Assembly: GCA_012932295.1 (NCBI GenBank)
Contig: JAAONU010000016.1
Location: forward strand, 39,153,241 to 39,217,240
Length of the DNA stretch: 64,000 nt
Source of the DNA: Cyclina sinensis
Lineage: Eukaryota > Mollusca > Bivalvia > Venerida > Veneridae
Direction of reading: 5' to 3'
Position numbers and translations under genes: made by a program. Below the pieces are notes generated by a model, which was not told where the DNA came from, made no database searches, and saw nothing but the letters and a program-made list of their open reading frames with translations. Within the stretch, counting starts at the first letter, position 1; each line of letters opens with the position of its first letter. Positions 1-11,272 of the stretch are shown here, piece by piece.

Positions 1-822
1 TTAAATGTGGCTGTTATATAGAGGAAAGCAAGTTGTATATACAAGTTTGATTTGATTGAAGAACATGCAGTTATCTCCCTCTAATTGTATTTAAACCTTC
101 AGTACATTTCGGAGCATTTGTCACTTCGTAACAACACCCTTAATAAAATCTGTCTTTCTTTTGAAAGACATAGAAGTGTATTAGCAAAGATGGAAATTAT
201 GTACAATTTAAGAAAAAACATGAACTAAGAAGAATTAAAAGAAATATTATAGATAAGAAGATTAATGTTCTGGACTGGTATAAATTTTCTTCACAGTATC
301 CTTTAAAGATATGATAGATGAAGTTACAGACCACAGACTTTAAATGTTGCATCTCAGTCAGACAGAATGCTTAACATACTTTTTAATATACATAATATTT
401 CATGTACATGGGGGAAAGGGCACTGAAGCATAATTTTATTTAGGTTGCCCTTCTTTTCATTTTTGACAAAATGATACCTCTAGTTTAATGTCTGACAGTT
501 TTGAGCTTTGTGTACGGATCAGGTATGTAATACTAGCATGCTAAAGAGGAAGATAACATGCAATATCCACATTCCATAAAATGATGTCACACACCCTAAT
601 CCTGTCTGCAGGAATTTAATATGGTAGATTTTTATGTATTTAAATATTAGCTATTTCACTGTAAAATTCGATAGGTTTGCAGTGCATTGCATCACTTTAC
701 AAAACTACGATTGTTATCATTCAGTATTATCTTTTATTCAGGTGACATCACTTTTATATAAGAAAGATCTGTCTCAAAAAACTGTTGCCATGGTGATGGT
801 CAACAAGAACATTGTCATTTTT
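1..822. other. AT-rich non-coding DNA
   Basis: No exon with a recognisable protein signature and no clear repeat boundary is seen here. The only long open stretch (634-843, +) is low-complexity and matches no family I know. Confidence 0.5.
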
Positions 823-2397
823 AGTTCACCTGACCTTTGGTAGCATTTAGGTTGCTATTTTGTCTGTTGTCTGTCATTTGTCGTCTGGCTGTCGTCCACA
901 GTTGACTTTAATCAGTATCTTCTGCTATACCAATTGGTCAGTTACGGTTAAACTTTACAGAAATAACACTTGTATGGTCTTCTTTAAATGAAATTCCATG
1001 CAGAACTCTGGTTGCAAAGGCAACTGAAAGGAAAGATTAAAAAAATCTTCTTGTCTGAAACAAAAAGGCCTTGAGCTTACATATTTGGTTGAAAGCATCA
1101 TTTAGTGGACCTCTACCAAAGTTTAATAAATCGTGGCTCTGGGGTCATGATTGGCACCATCCAAGGGGCCACTTGATTTTACATAGACTTATATAGGAAA
1201 AACTTCTAAAATCCCCTTGTCAGAAACCATCAGGCCTTGAGTTATGAAGTTTGATGTGTATAATTGTCTAGTGCACCTCTACCAAAGTTATATAAATCAT
1301 GGCTTTGGGGTCAGAATTATCCCCTCCCCAGGGGTCACTTGATTCTACATAGACTTACTACTGCTTGCAAAACTGATTAGAGTTTACACTGTTAGGTAAA
1401 GAACGAGACTCATCGGTACAACTGTCAAAAATCAATTAAAGCACCACCCAATGTGTTTCTTTCAAACTCCGACTTTTACCTGTCAGTAGTGTCATTCTAG
1501 TGTCATTCTGTATACGAAATGGAAAAGCGGTTAGGAAAAAGATATTGAGTGAAGATTTCAGGTAGCAACGCAGCGACAATTACAACATAGCAACTTTGGT
1601 GCCGCTCAGGCACATTTTCTGGCTGCGGATAGATTGCAAGACACAGTTTTATTGACAGGTATAACTGCTAAAACTGCCTTGTTAGTTTATTCTACTGAAA
1701 TAAACATCGTAACGACACTTTGTACCGCATTCCGAATACGTGAAACACTGATCAGTTTTGCAAGCGGTAATAAATAGGAAAAAAATAAAAATCTTAGGCC
1801 CCGTCTTAGGGGTCACTTGATCTAACATAGAGTTATATAGGAAAATTTTTTTAAAAATTCTACTTGTCAGAAATTGAAAGACCTTGAGCTTAGATACTTA
1901 TGGTTCAGCACTGCTTGGGCTTTTGAAGATTTTGCCCTCCCCACCTCACCTCACCTGGTTACCCTACTCCCCACCACAAAAAAAAATCATTGGAGGTAGG
2001 AAGGTACTTAACTTTCATCCATCTTTGACCTTGACCTTCATGTGACCTACTGACCCACTTACTTGTTTTTTGAAGCTACATAATAAAATTTTAACTATTT
2101 GTGTAATTTTAAATACAGCCTTCAACTTTGTCTGACCTTGACCTACTGACCTACTTCCTTGTTTTTGAAGATATGTCATTGAAATTTTAACTATCTGTAT
2201 AACTTTGTATTGGCTTTGGTTTACCTCGGACTATAGTCCTTCTTTCTTAAGTTCAATACTATTTTTTGATATCAAATGTGGTATTTGAACCGTCTGCCAT
2301 TTGACACATGCCTTATGTCCCCCCACTCCTCACACACACATCAATAGTTTGATAGTTTCTTTTCAGCTGACCGACCCAGGACCATTCGGTCCTCTTA
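823..2397 (+). repeat. Helentron/HINE-like dispersed repeat, interrupted by a MITE
   Basis: The left end reads AGTTCACCTGA, a diverged form of the AGCTCACCTGAG that opens other copies in this window. The right end is a hairpin, AGGACC-ATTC-GGTCCT at 2378-2393, followed by CTT. The body carries the family phrases 'ggccttgagcttaaatatt' type and 'ggggtcacttgatt', also seen at 36.3-38.6 kb. A 407-bp element at 1361-1767 splits it. No coding capacity. The class assignment is inferred from structure. Confidence 0.6.
1361..1767. mobile_element. Tc1/mariner-type MITE nested in a dispersed repeat
   Basis: The left terminus CTGCTTGCAAAACTGAT is matched by the reverse complement of ATCAGTTTTGCAAGCGG at the right end, one mismatch in 17. 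A TA dinucleotide flanks each end (1359-1360 and 1768-1769). The 407-bp element has no open frame of note. A TA target duplication and short inverted repeats point to Tc1/mariner mobilisation; no transposase is present, so the class is inferred. Confidence 0.65.
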
Positions 2398-3239
2398 TGT
2401 CTTGTACCTAAGCAATGAGGCAAGTACGTGGTTTTTGCTTTGCAGATTATATGACACGTGTCATTTCTTTCTTTCCTCCGATGGATTTCAAAGAAAAAAT
2501 AACAAATTCTTGAAGAATATTTTTATGATTTACGTAATATGCAAAATATTTCAGTTTATGACTTCCGCTTTTTTCGAAATCTTTTTTTTTTTCATTGAAA
2601 AGAAAACGGGAATTTTCGTAATTTGATACAGCGTTTAAAGTGCGTTTCAGTATCATGAATAAAGACGGTGAATGTTTTTGTCGTAAATTTGTTTACAGGT
2701 CTTGTCAGATTTCGTTGATATTCCACATGTTCTAGAATTCATTCTGACCTGACCCAGTTGTGAGACTGAAATTTATCGTCTGCTAAAAAAAAAAAAAAAA
2801 AAAAAAAAATCCAGGAGGTTTAGGTTTAGTTATAACTGAAAACGCATTTCAGCCGTGTAAATCCGGTCATTTGAACAGCGTTAAATGACGTTTGGCGTCG
2901 TGTTAGTTACTGTAAAAACTATAAAGCATACTTTTCCTTATTTATCTCACCTTTTTCGCTACTTCAGATTTAATTTCTGTGGTATTTCTAATGAGCTATT
3001 TCATCGGCCATTTCTAGGACCCCTAAGGAGGCATTATACATGTGTGCTTGTGTTCTTAACGGCCTTGTACATTCAAAAGAGTTTTGCTGTCGAAAGAAAA
3101 TATGCCTTCCATGAATTTCGTGCGAGGAAAAATAAATAACTTGACTATTGTTCATGAATATTTAAGTTCATCCAAGTTCTTCAAGTTAGTTATCTGATTG
3201 GTAGAAATTTTTTTCTTGGTTTGACCGATTGTTGAAATT
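2398..3239. other. AT-rich spacer with a long poly-A run
   Basis: Non-coding. Holds an uninterrupted run of about 25 A residues at 2786-2809. Open stretches at 2402-2656 on both strands and at 2885-3139 show no family signature. Confidence 0.5.
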
Positions 3240-4310
3240 TTTTCCTCACCTAAGCAAATGCTCAGGGGGAGATATAGTGATCAGGGGGAGATATAATGAT
3301 CAGGGGGAAATATAGTGTCCGACGTCCGGCGTCCTACGTCAGTCGTCCGTCGTCAAAATTTTAATTAAAATGACATCTCCTCCTAAACAACAAGGCTAAC
3401 CAAACTTTATAGAAATGTTCCTTGTATTGCCTTTTTTCCGAAATTGCACAAACTGTTCCGCTCCATTGTACATAAGGGCTGCAAAAGCCAAACATAGAAA
3501 AATAAATCAAACATCTCCTCCTATTGGTGATTTTCCACCAAATTTCACAGAAATGTCCCTTACATTGCTCTCTATTAAAATTTCTAAAACGGTTCCGCTC
3601 CATTGTACAAAATGGCCGCCAGAGGTAGAAATAGATTTTTGTCAATATTTGGCTTCAAATGACATCTCCTCCAAAACCAGTTGGCCATTTTAAACCAGAT
3701 TTGACAGAAATGTTCCTTATATTGCCCTTTCCTAAAATTGTTCAAACCATTTGGCTTCATTGCACATCAGGGCTTCAAAAGCTAAAAACAAAGAATTCAA
3801 ACAACATCTCCGAAATGTCTTGGTGATTTTCCACCAAATTTAACAGAAATGTTCGTTACATAGACCTCTATTAAAATTGCTAAAACAGTTCCGGTGCATT
3901 AAACAAAATAGCCGCAAAAGCTAAGAATAGATTTTCGTCAATATTTGGCTTTAATTGACCTCTTTTCAAAAACCACTGGGCCATTTTAATCCAAATTTGA
4001 CAGAAAAGAAATGTTCCTGATATTGCCCTTTTTTAATTCGCTGAAAACATTCCGCTTCATTGCACATAAGGGCTGCTAAAGCTCAAAATGGAAAAATATC
4101 AAACAGCATCTCCTCCTCAATAGCACAGTTATTTTCCATCAAATGTCACGTAAATGTTCCTTACATAGCCGTCTGTCAAAATGGCTGAAACGATACAGCT
4201 CCATGGAACAAAATGGCCACCAGAACTAAAAATAGGTTTTTGTCAATATTTAGCTTCAAATGACATCGCCTCTCAAACTGCAAAGCCATTTTTAGAAGCG
4301 AGAGCTTCTA
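3240..4310 (+). repeat. Helentron/HINE-like dispersed repeat, 3' end not resolved
   Basis: Opens with a CTCACCTAAGC...GCTCAGGGGGAGATATAGTGATC block, a diverged relative of the family 5' hairpin, with the GTGATC stretch itself triplicated (about 3270-3315). The core is three to four diverged tandem units containing 'atgacatctcctc' and 'aaatgttccttatattgcc', the same phrases found at 12245-12550 and, inverted, at 59300-59690. I cannot locate a 3' hairpin. Open frames in it are chance. Confidence 0.55.
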
Positions 4311-5506
4311 AAGCTACACACCATATTTTCTAATTACAATCACATGACCGCCTCTTATCCATACATTCGCGTTGAAAAATAGTACCACAGGTTGTATGAG
4401 TTTTCATTTCAATTTTGATAAAAGTTCTTTGATTTTGTCGAATTCTGATTTTGAAAGCGTGGGGTATAATTTTAATTTTCTGGCAAATCAAACTGTAAAA
4501 ATAACAAGTTAGTAATTTAGTATTCATCCGCAAAAAAATTCATTCATAAAATTTACTACGCATTGAAACAATAGTTTGCTAATCGGCGATGTATTCCGAA
4601 TACATGTAATGAGATAACGTAAACACGAAAACGCATACGAACAACCAATCGCTTTTGACTCTGTTGATAATACTTTTTTTGTTGTTTTGTTGACAAATCA
4701 ATCAGAATAACTCTAATATTTTCCTCTAATACATGTGCTTAAAATATTTTTAACATCCTTGATTTTAGTTTGCATGTTGATTAAATTATCAATGTCAATA
4801 TATTTACCTGTTTACCCGAATCTTGACCGAAAAAAAAAACAACTCTTGCTACATTATCAACTGACCGTATTTATGACGATAATTCGCGTTATAAAGAACG
4901 GAATATATTGTGTTTATGCCAGTCACAAAAAGTATTTGAGGCTTCCATTAAACAAGCCATTTCTTGATTATACACAGCAGTTTCCCGAAACAGGTCAGTC
5001 TTAACTAAAACATTTAAACAGTACCTATATTTGGATATTGAAATTCGGATAACTGACTGTCCGAAAATTGAGAATTCGAATCTTTTTCTATATGGCAAAC
5101 CAAATATCAGAATATTGATTTCAGGATTCGTTCAAATCCCTACTTTTAATAACCTTTTACTTGTATATAATGCATATAATAATGTTTATATTTGAATGCT
5201 TTGATACACCTTGAGTTGATTATTGATAAGCACAGATCTCCAAATATTTTGGTCATAGATAATGTAAGGATTGAAACATTTCAATGAAAACATTTGGGGT
5301 TTCATCATGACCATGTTTTGCCTTAAATTAATTTCATGTCACATTTCCTGTACAAAAGATAAGATCCTGTCTGAAATGATTCATACCTTAAAAAAGTTTT
5401 TTAAAGTATATGATAGAATAGGACTCTTTGTGCAAGTTTACTTCATGTAAGGCAGGATGTATGTGTTAATTATAAACTTGTCACTAAAGGTTATTCTACA
5501 TAGTCA
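4311..5506. other. AT-rich non-coding spacer
   Basis: Nothing recognised: short open stretches at 4330-4533 (-) and 4735-5004 (+) are low-complexity without family signature. Confidence 0.45.
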
Positions 5507-5511
5507 TTATG
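5507..5511. repeat. Target-site duplication TTATG, left copy
   Basis: TTATG directly abuts the left arm of the foldback element; the identical 5-mer abuts the right arm at 7276-7280. Confidence 0.75.
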
Positions 5512-7275
5512 CACCCCTACTAAACGGTGGCTCTTTCACATTTTGGTGATCTGTTTAAATGAGAGCCGTCGACACTTCCGTTGTAGAGCCCTCGACCAAA
5601 ACAAGCCTGGAAAAGGTAAGCACATTTCATAAAAATATGTTTTTAAAGAACATGCTTGTTTTTCAAAAATCGAAGAATGTCATGCCACGTAGAACTTTTT
5701 TTCATCATTTTAAATGCAGTTTCGATAAGAAATACCCCATAATGACGTTGCTAGAACTTGTACCAAATATCAACTCGTGTGTTTTCTTTAACGAGGAGAC
5801 ACATCTTGAGTGATTTCTTTAACGTGAAGTAGATGTTGGACCACTTAATCGTCATGTAACATTGTTCCAATCTCCTCTTTGGCTCAACACTAAAACTATT
5901 TCACAGAGCTCGGTTAAAAACAAAATACTCACATTTTTTAAAATGTGATCGAGCCATCGACAATGTGATGGCGCCATTGGCAATGTGAAAGAGCCCTCGA
6001 AAATGTGATGGAGCCAACACCATTATTCATTAAGTGTTAATATTGTGGAATTTTATCAATTAAAATTCATGTATACATTAAATTGCATGTGTTGATACTT
6101 ACTTTCTTGAAATGTTTCGAATAATTGTTCAATGAGATTTGTTCATATGAACTAATTTTTCATTACTCTAAAATTGTATATGCATAATTTAATTACAGAT
6201 AACGGTCTTTAGAGGTAAACTAAGAACAGAGTAGCGATAAGCACGAAAAAGAAAATTTCGTCAAATCAATGCAAAACGACTCAGAAGTTATTGTCAAAGC
6301 AATGAACATGAATAAAAGAAACATGGGGGAAAGAATTTTCTCCACATCGGCAAAAACGAATAAAAGAAAACGCATCCAAGGTTCAAGTTCTAAAAAGCAA
6401 ATCAAATACTCTATATTAAAGACAATATTTTCGGCAACTAAACATTTTACACCTAGAAAAACATCAAAAAGAACATTGAATTATTCACTTGAAAGCCATT
6501 TAATCAGTGATGAAGAAGTTATTTTTACTCATTATATGGACGAGATTTTTTACAGATAGCAATGTAGCAGATATTGAAGAACCTATCTCAATTAGTTCGG
6601 AATATGAAGCAGAAGACATTAAAAACAATATACCCAATGATGGTGGAATTAAAGACAAAACAATATCCAATATTTTCAATAAAGTTTAACCAATTAAAAA
6701 AAAAAGAAGAAATCAGATCGTCGCTTTTTTGTGCTTTTCAACGTACAATATTAACACATGATGATGTTGGCTCCATCACATTTTCGAGGGCTCTTTCACA
6801 TTGCCGATGGCGCCATCACATTGTCGATGGCTCGATCACATTTTAAAAAATGTGAGTATTTTGTTTTTAACTGAGCTTTGTGAAATATCTTTAGTGTTGA
6901 TCCAAAGAGGAGGTTGGAACAATGTTACATGACGATTAAGTGGTCCAACATCTACTTCACGTTAAAGAAATCACTCAAGATGTGTCTCCTCGTTAAAGAA
7001 AACACACGAGTTGATATTTGGTACAAGTTCTAGCAACGTCATTATGGGGTATTTCTTATCGAAACAGCATCTAAGATGATGAGAAAAATGTTCTACGTGG
7101 CATGACATTCTTCGATTTTTGAAAAACAAGCATGTTCTTTAAAAACGGATATTTTTATAAAATGTGCTTACCTTTTTCAGGCTTATTTTGGTCGAGGGCT
7201 CTACAACGGAAGTGTCGACGGCTCTCATTTAAACAGATCACCAAAACGTGAAAGAGCCACCGTTTAGTAGGGGTG
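5512..7275. mobile_element. Foldback-type DNA transposon with about 540-bp inverted arms
   Basis: The left arm starts CACCCCTACTAAACGG and the right arm ends with its exact complement. The match continues inwards with few differences for about 540 bp (arms about 5512-6049 and 6742-7275). TTATG is duplicated outside both ends. The tip motif GGCTCTTTCACATTTT recurs as four or five spaced variants deep in each arm (5945-6013 and the mirror at 6768-6842), for example GGCTCGATCACATTTT and GGCGCCATCACATTGT. The centre (6050-6741) is unique and AT-rich, with short open frames. No DDE transposase is seen, so it looks non-autonomous. Termini of CACCCC with a 5-bp duplication do not let me assign a superfamily. 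Confidence 0.85.
6269..6559 (+). CDS. Small basic ORF inside the foldback element
   Basis: A 96-residue open frame from ATG in the unique centre of the foldback element. It is rich in Lys, Arg, Ser and Asn (a KRKR cluster near residue 32) and turns acidic near its end. A second open frame in another phase (6507-6689) continues with an acidic, Ile/Ser/Glu-rich stretch. A short sequence ending TTTTTTACAG (6547-6556) lies at the overlap, so the two could be exons of one small protein separated by a minimal intron of about 60 bp. That is speculative. I recognise no domain, and chance is a fair alternative in AT-rich DNA. Confidence 0.25.
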   Translation: MQNDSEVIVKAMNMNKRNMGERIFSTSAKTNKRKRIQGSSSKKQIKYSILKTIFSATKHFTPRKTSKRTLNYSLESHLISDEEVIFTHYMDEIFYR

Positions 7276-7280
7276 TTATG
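7276..7280. repeat. Target-site duplication TTATG, right copy
   Basis: Identical to 5507-5511 and directly abutting the right inverted arm. Confidence 0.75.
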
Positions 7281-7426
7281 TAGGTTTAGGACAAATCAGA
7301 GTAGATTGATATCCAGATTACATCTAGTAAAACAGCACTGAATGTTTGAACATGGTCATGGAGTCAAGAAATTAGGTTCTGTTAACTTCTGTGTTGTCAG
7401 TATAATTGCATTTAAGGCGGTAATAT

Positions 7427-7434
7427 ATATTTGC
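7427..7434. repeat. hAT target-site duplication ATATTTGC, left copy
   Basis: Exact 8-bp match to 11052-11059. Eight bp is the characteristic hAT duplication length. Confidence 0.92.
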
Positions 7435-10400
7435 TAAGGGTGTAACGATACGCTCACCTTGCGATACGATACGTATCGCGATACTGAGGCCATGATACAA
7501 TACATATCGTGATACAAAGCTGAAGATAAAAATAATTTAATGTCTTATCAATAATCAAGTTTTAACTTCAACAACATCATCTTTATTAACTAGGTTAATT
7601 TACACATCATATTAACGTGTTAAACATGTTCATATTCCTGAAAAGAAGGTAAAAAGTTAATCATTAAAAGCAATAACAGTAGATCTTAAGTTTACTCAAC
7701 CCATCAATGGGCATCACATCATAAATTTTACTTCCTACTATTCAGTGAGTTATATGACTTAAAACCTACTCTGCAATGTCAGTCTTTTAATTTAACTACC
7801 AGAACTTTTAATATTCAACAAATGCTACAAACTGATCATCTGATATACATTGTCATTTTTGTATTTAAACCTCCAAGTTCTTTTTCAAAAATATAAGCAT
7901 ATCCACATTCTCAGGGGATAGGGCAGCTCGTTGAGCTGAAACAATGTCTCCTGCTGTAGAAAAAACACGCTCACTAGGAACTGAGGTTCCCTGAATTGCA
8001 AGGAAGGATTTAGCAAGCTTGACAAGAAGTGGGAATGATTCCTGATGTTGTCTCCACCATGCTAATGGATTTTCTTCCAACTTAATCCTAGGAACAGATC
8101 TGTAGTGTTGTATTTCTTCTACTGCTCTAGTATAGACAGGTTTAGCTGGTACAACTTTGACAACAAGGATATCACCAAACAGGTCTTGCATAGCAGATTT
8201 GGGCTTTACTTCTCTTGGATTGGAATCATCAGGTTCAGGCTGTGCTAAAAAAAGAAAAATGGAAAATTTTACCAATTTTACAATCCTTCATGAAAAATAT
8301 CCTTTTATTAAGAGACATGTGACAGTTAATAAAGCTTGATTTATCATGAAATATCTAATCATAAGGGCTCAGAAGATTGCAGATGTGTACTATGTAGTTT
8401 ACAATGAAACTTACATTCAGTAGCACTAACTTCAGAAGTATCTACATGTATAGGCTCAGGGTCACCTGGTAGCTGGGGTAAGGCAGGGAGACTACCACTA
8501 GGCTCAGGCAGGTTTGATGTTGATGGAGTTTGGCTTGGTTCTGTTTTCACTCTGACCTAAATAAATAAATGAAATGAAATTAATGAATACTTAAAAGTCA
8601 CCTAGTTGTAACTGTCACTTTCTTTTAACTCTTCTTTTCATAAAACATACAGTAGAGTCTAACACTACTTTTCATAAAACAAACAATAACTAATAAATTT
8701 ACTAATTTAGCAAGTTTGCTATCATTGCTAAAGTGATACATATGTAAAGTTATCACTTACTTATTTAATATTATTTAATGGAATTAACACTTTTTGTAAT
8801 TTTAATTTTTGGAAATAACATTTCAGTAACTTAACTTTACTTACTTTAGGTAGAGTTGAAATGAAAAAAAATTATTATGTTAATTGTAAATTGTAAATTT
8901 CTCAATTTTTTAAAAGACTAAAGATTACTAAGAATAAATTACCTCTACAGTCATCCATTATCCTTCATTGGGTAAGGTCTCAACTTCTCAAGAAAACTCA
9001 AACTGGAACAAGTAACTGTTGCAACAATAAGTTTGTAACTAACAACAATAAAGATAACAAAGTCAAAAGTTTAAGCAATAAACAGTAAACACATAACAAT
9101 GTTGAATTAACTAAACTGAAAAGTATAACAGAGGTGGGTATTTATTTTATGAATTTTGTAAATCAGACATACAATTTTGTAAAATAATCTTGTTTAACAT
9201 TAAATATTTCAAGGACTTTTTTTTCAAATATATTTAATAGAAAATTGTTTGCTTAATTATGTGATGAAACCAACCTCTGAAACACATGTTAGAATAAAGC
9301 TGTGTAACTGCCTAACTGGTGTCTTAAATAAGTTAAAAAGCAACTTCAACTTTGAATACCTCTTTCTCTGAACCAACCATCAGGTCTATAATACTGTTGT
9401 ATACTTGTCCTGCAGCATCGTGGTCATGATATGGTAAAGACTTGAACCTAGGATCCAAAGCACAGCTAATTTCTAACACCTTTATGATGTTCGGGTCTGT
9501 GTATCTGGACTCGATATCAACACGTATTGCCGATTTCACTTGCTTCACAAGACCAGAATCAGTCTCACGCTCTGTAAGATGTCTCAACAGCTTTTCTTTC
9601 ATTGGATGAATCATTGATATAGTTGGAGATTTCTCTTCACACATGACTGTTGTTACAGTCTTAAACAGTTTCAGCACCTCGACAAGTTCCTCAGCTTCAG
9701 AAAGGTCATTATCAGTGAGAGTAACAACATCCTTCAGATTCTTTTTAATGTCTTTATTCATCAAAGTAGCATATATTGCTGGCTGTTGCTCAAGATAACT
9801 GCTGACCATATCGTAACTAGAATTCCATCTTGTTTTGACATCTTGAACAAGTCTTTGAGCAGGTAGATTCAGGGCCTTTTGCTTGTCTCTAAGGACCTTA
9901 GTTGCTGTTGAACTTGAGTGAAAGAAAGTAACAACTCTTCTCATTCTTCCTAACAATCTTGAGACAGAATTGATTTGCATAGCTTTTTGAACTGCAAGGT
10001 TGAGACAGTGTGCAAAACATCTTATATGAGGTTGAAACCCAGCAAGCTCAACACCTTTTACAATGTTTGCTGCATTGTCAGTCGTAATTGCAATTGGCTT
10101 GGATTGTATAATTTCTTCAGTTCCTGTATTTATCTTAACGGCCCTGCTCAAATTCCACTCTTTCACTGACTCTTGGAGAACATCAGCCAAGTTCTGGGCA
10201 GTATGGGACTCAAACAAAGGTCTCGTCTGTAAAACATAACTTTTGAGCTGCCAATTTTGATCAATGAAGTGAGAAGTTACTGTATTATAGCTCTGAGTTG
10301 CCTTTGATGTCCATCCATCAGTTGTCAAGGATATGCTTTCTGCATTTTTAAGATCACTCTTCACTTTTGACACAGTTTCTTCATACAGTTCAGGTACAAC

Positions 10401-11051
10401 TTTCTGACTAAAATGGACTCTTGTGGGCACATCATATTTTGGTTCCAGAATGTTAATCATATTTTTGAATCCTGGAGTTTCAACCACACTGAATGGACGC
10501 ATATCGACTGCTATAAACTTCCCAATAGCTTTCGTAATGGCAACTGCTCTTGAAGACGAAAAAGGGAATTTTTTATGTACAACATCATGAAGTCGTAACT
10601 GTCCCGTTCCACTAATCGATGGGCCTTTCGTTTCTGTCGAATCTTCTCTCTTGACTTTTTTACTAGGCCGAGAACATTCTGACGTATCATATATTTCTGC
10701 ATGGTGGCGCTTCATGTGAGTTGCCATATTCGATGTATTTCCACCTTTATACGACACATCAAGGAAGCAATGTTTACAAGTTGTTACATCTTTGACTGCT
10801 GATTTCACACCGTCCTTCTCTACCTTCTTAAAATCAAAATGAGTCCAAATCTTCGACTTAAAAGACGCCGGTGGCGATGCCAACTCTATTTTTTCGGCCA
10901 TTTTGGATTGTGAAATTACCTCCCTTGATCGGCGAATGAAATTTTCCGTGCCGTACCGTAGCGTACCGTACGAACGATGTGCTATATCGTGAACCGAACC
11001 GCGACCAAATGGGTACGATTTACCGTTCCACGGTATATCGTTACACCCTTA
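7435..11051 (-). mobile_element. Complete hAT DNA transposon (3,617 bp)
   Basis: The ends are a perfect 16-bp inverted repeat, TAAGGGTGTAACGATA at 7435-7450 and its complement at 11036-11051, flanked by the exact 8-bp duplication ATATTTGC. Subterminal regions carry different short repeats on the two sides: GATACGATACGTATCGC-type on the left (7462-7520), and GTACCGTA-type repeats on the right (10950-11035). These are likely transposase binding zones. One transposase gene on the minus strand fills the inside. Identical duplications and uninterrupted exons suggest a young, possibly still active, copy. Confidence 0.93.
7865..10901 (-). CDS. hAT transposase with BED zinc finger, three exons, 687 aa
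   Basis: Coding exons on the minus strand are 10901-9360, 8556-8415 and 8244-7865. They join in phase through GTATTC/TTTAG and GTAAGT/TTTTAG splice sites. Domains in order: a BED zinc finger (Cys42, Cys45, His62, His66/67); a Lys/Ser linker; an RNase H-like catalytic core with Asp195 in TTDGW and Asp275 in TTDNAAN; the hAT CxxH motif at Cys295-His298; a short Pro-rich segment from exon 2; then the C-terminal hAT dimerisation domain (residues about 620-685) with WWRQH and the third acid Glu653 in PSERVFS. Without splicing, exon 1 would read through to a stop at 9333. This is the ZBED-like Ac branch by overall look. It cuts and pastes its own element and would act in the nucleus. All catalytic residues I can identify are present. 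A BED-containing host gene derived from hAT is unlikely, because the terminal repeats and target duplication are intact. Confidence 0.92.
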
Positions 11052-11059
11052 ATATTTGC
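11052..11059. repeat. hAT target-site duplication ATATTTGC, right copy
   Basis: Exact copy of 7427-7434. Confidence 0.92.
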
Positions 11060-11272
11060 AGTATTATTTTTATACTTTTCAGGTTATTTATCTACTGTTT
11101 TCACATCTTAATTATTTGCTCACATGATTTTGTTACTTTTTTATGAACAGTTCACTTACACAAAAATATATTTGATTTCTGTGTTTCTCTTGACTTGGAT
11201 ATAAGCTATTGTCAAGTATTTCAGTTTATTAGATGATGTGAAATGGTATTTCCCCTTTTTTTTAGCTGATCT

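Noticed and set aside
3361..3693. Overlapping 92-94 residue frames on both strands
   Set aside because: They lie inside a dispersed repeat core, whose other copies carry stops.
9975..10169. Plus-strand frame within the hAT transposase
   Set aside because: Shadow of the transposase, which has the BED, RNase H-like and dimerisation motifs on the minus strand.
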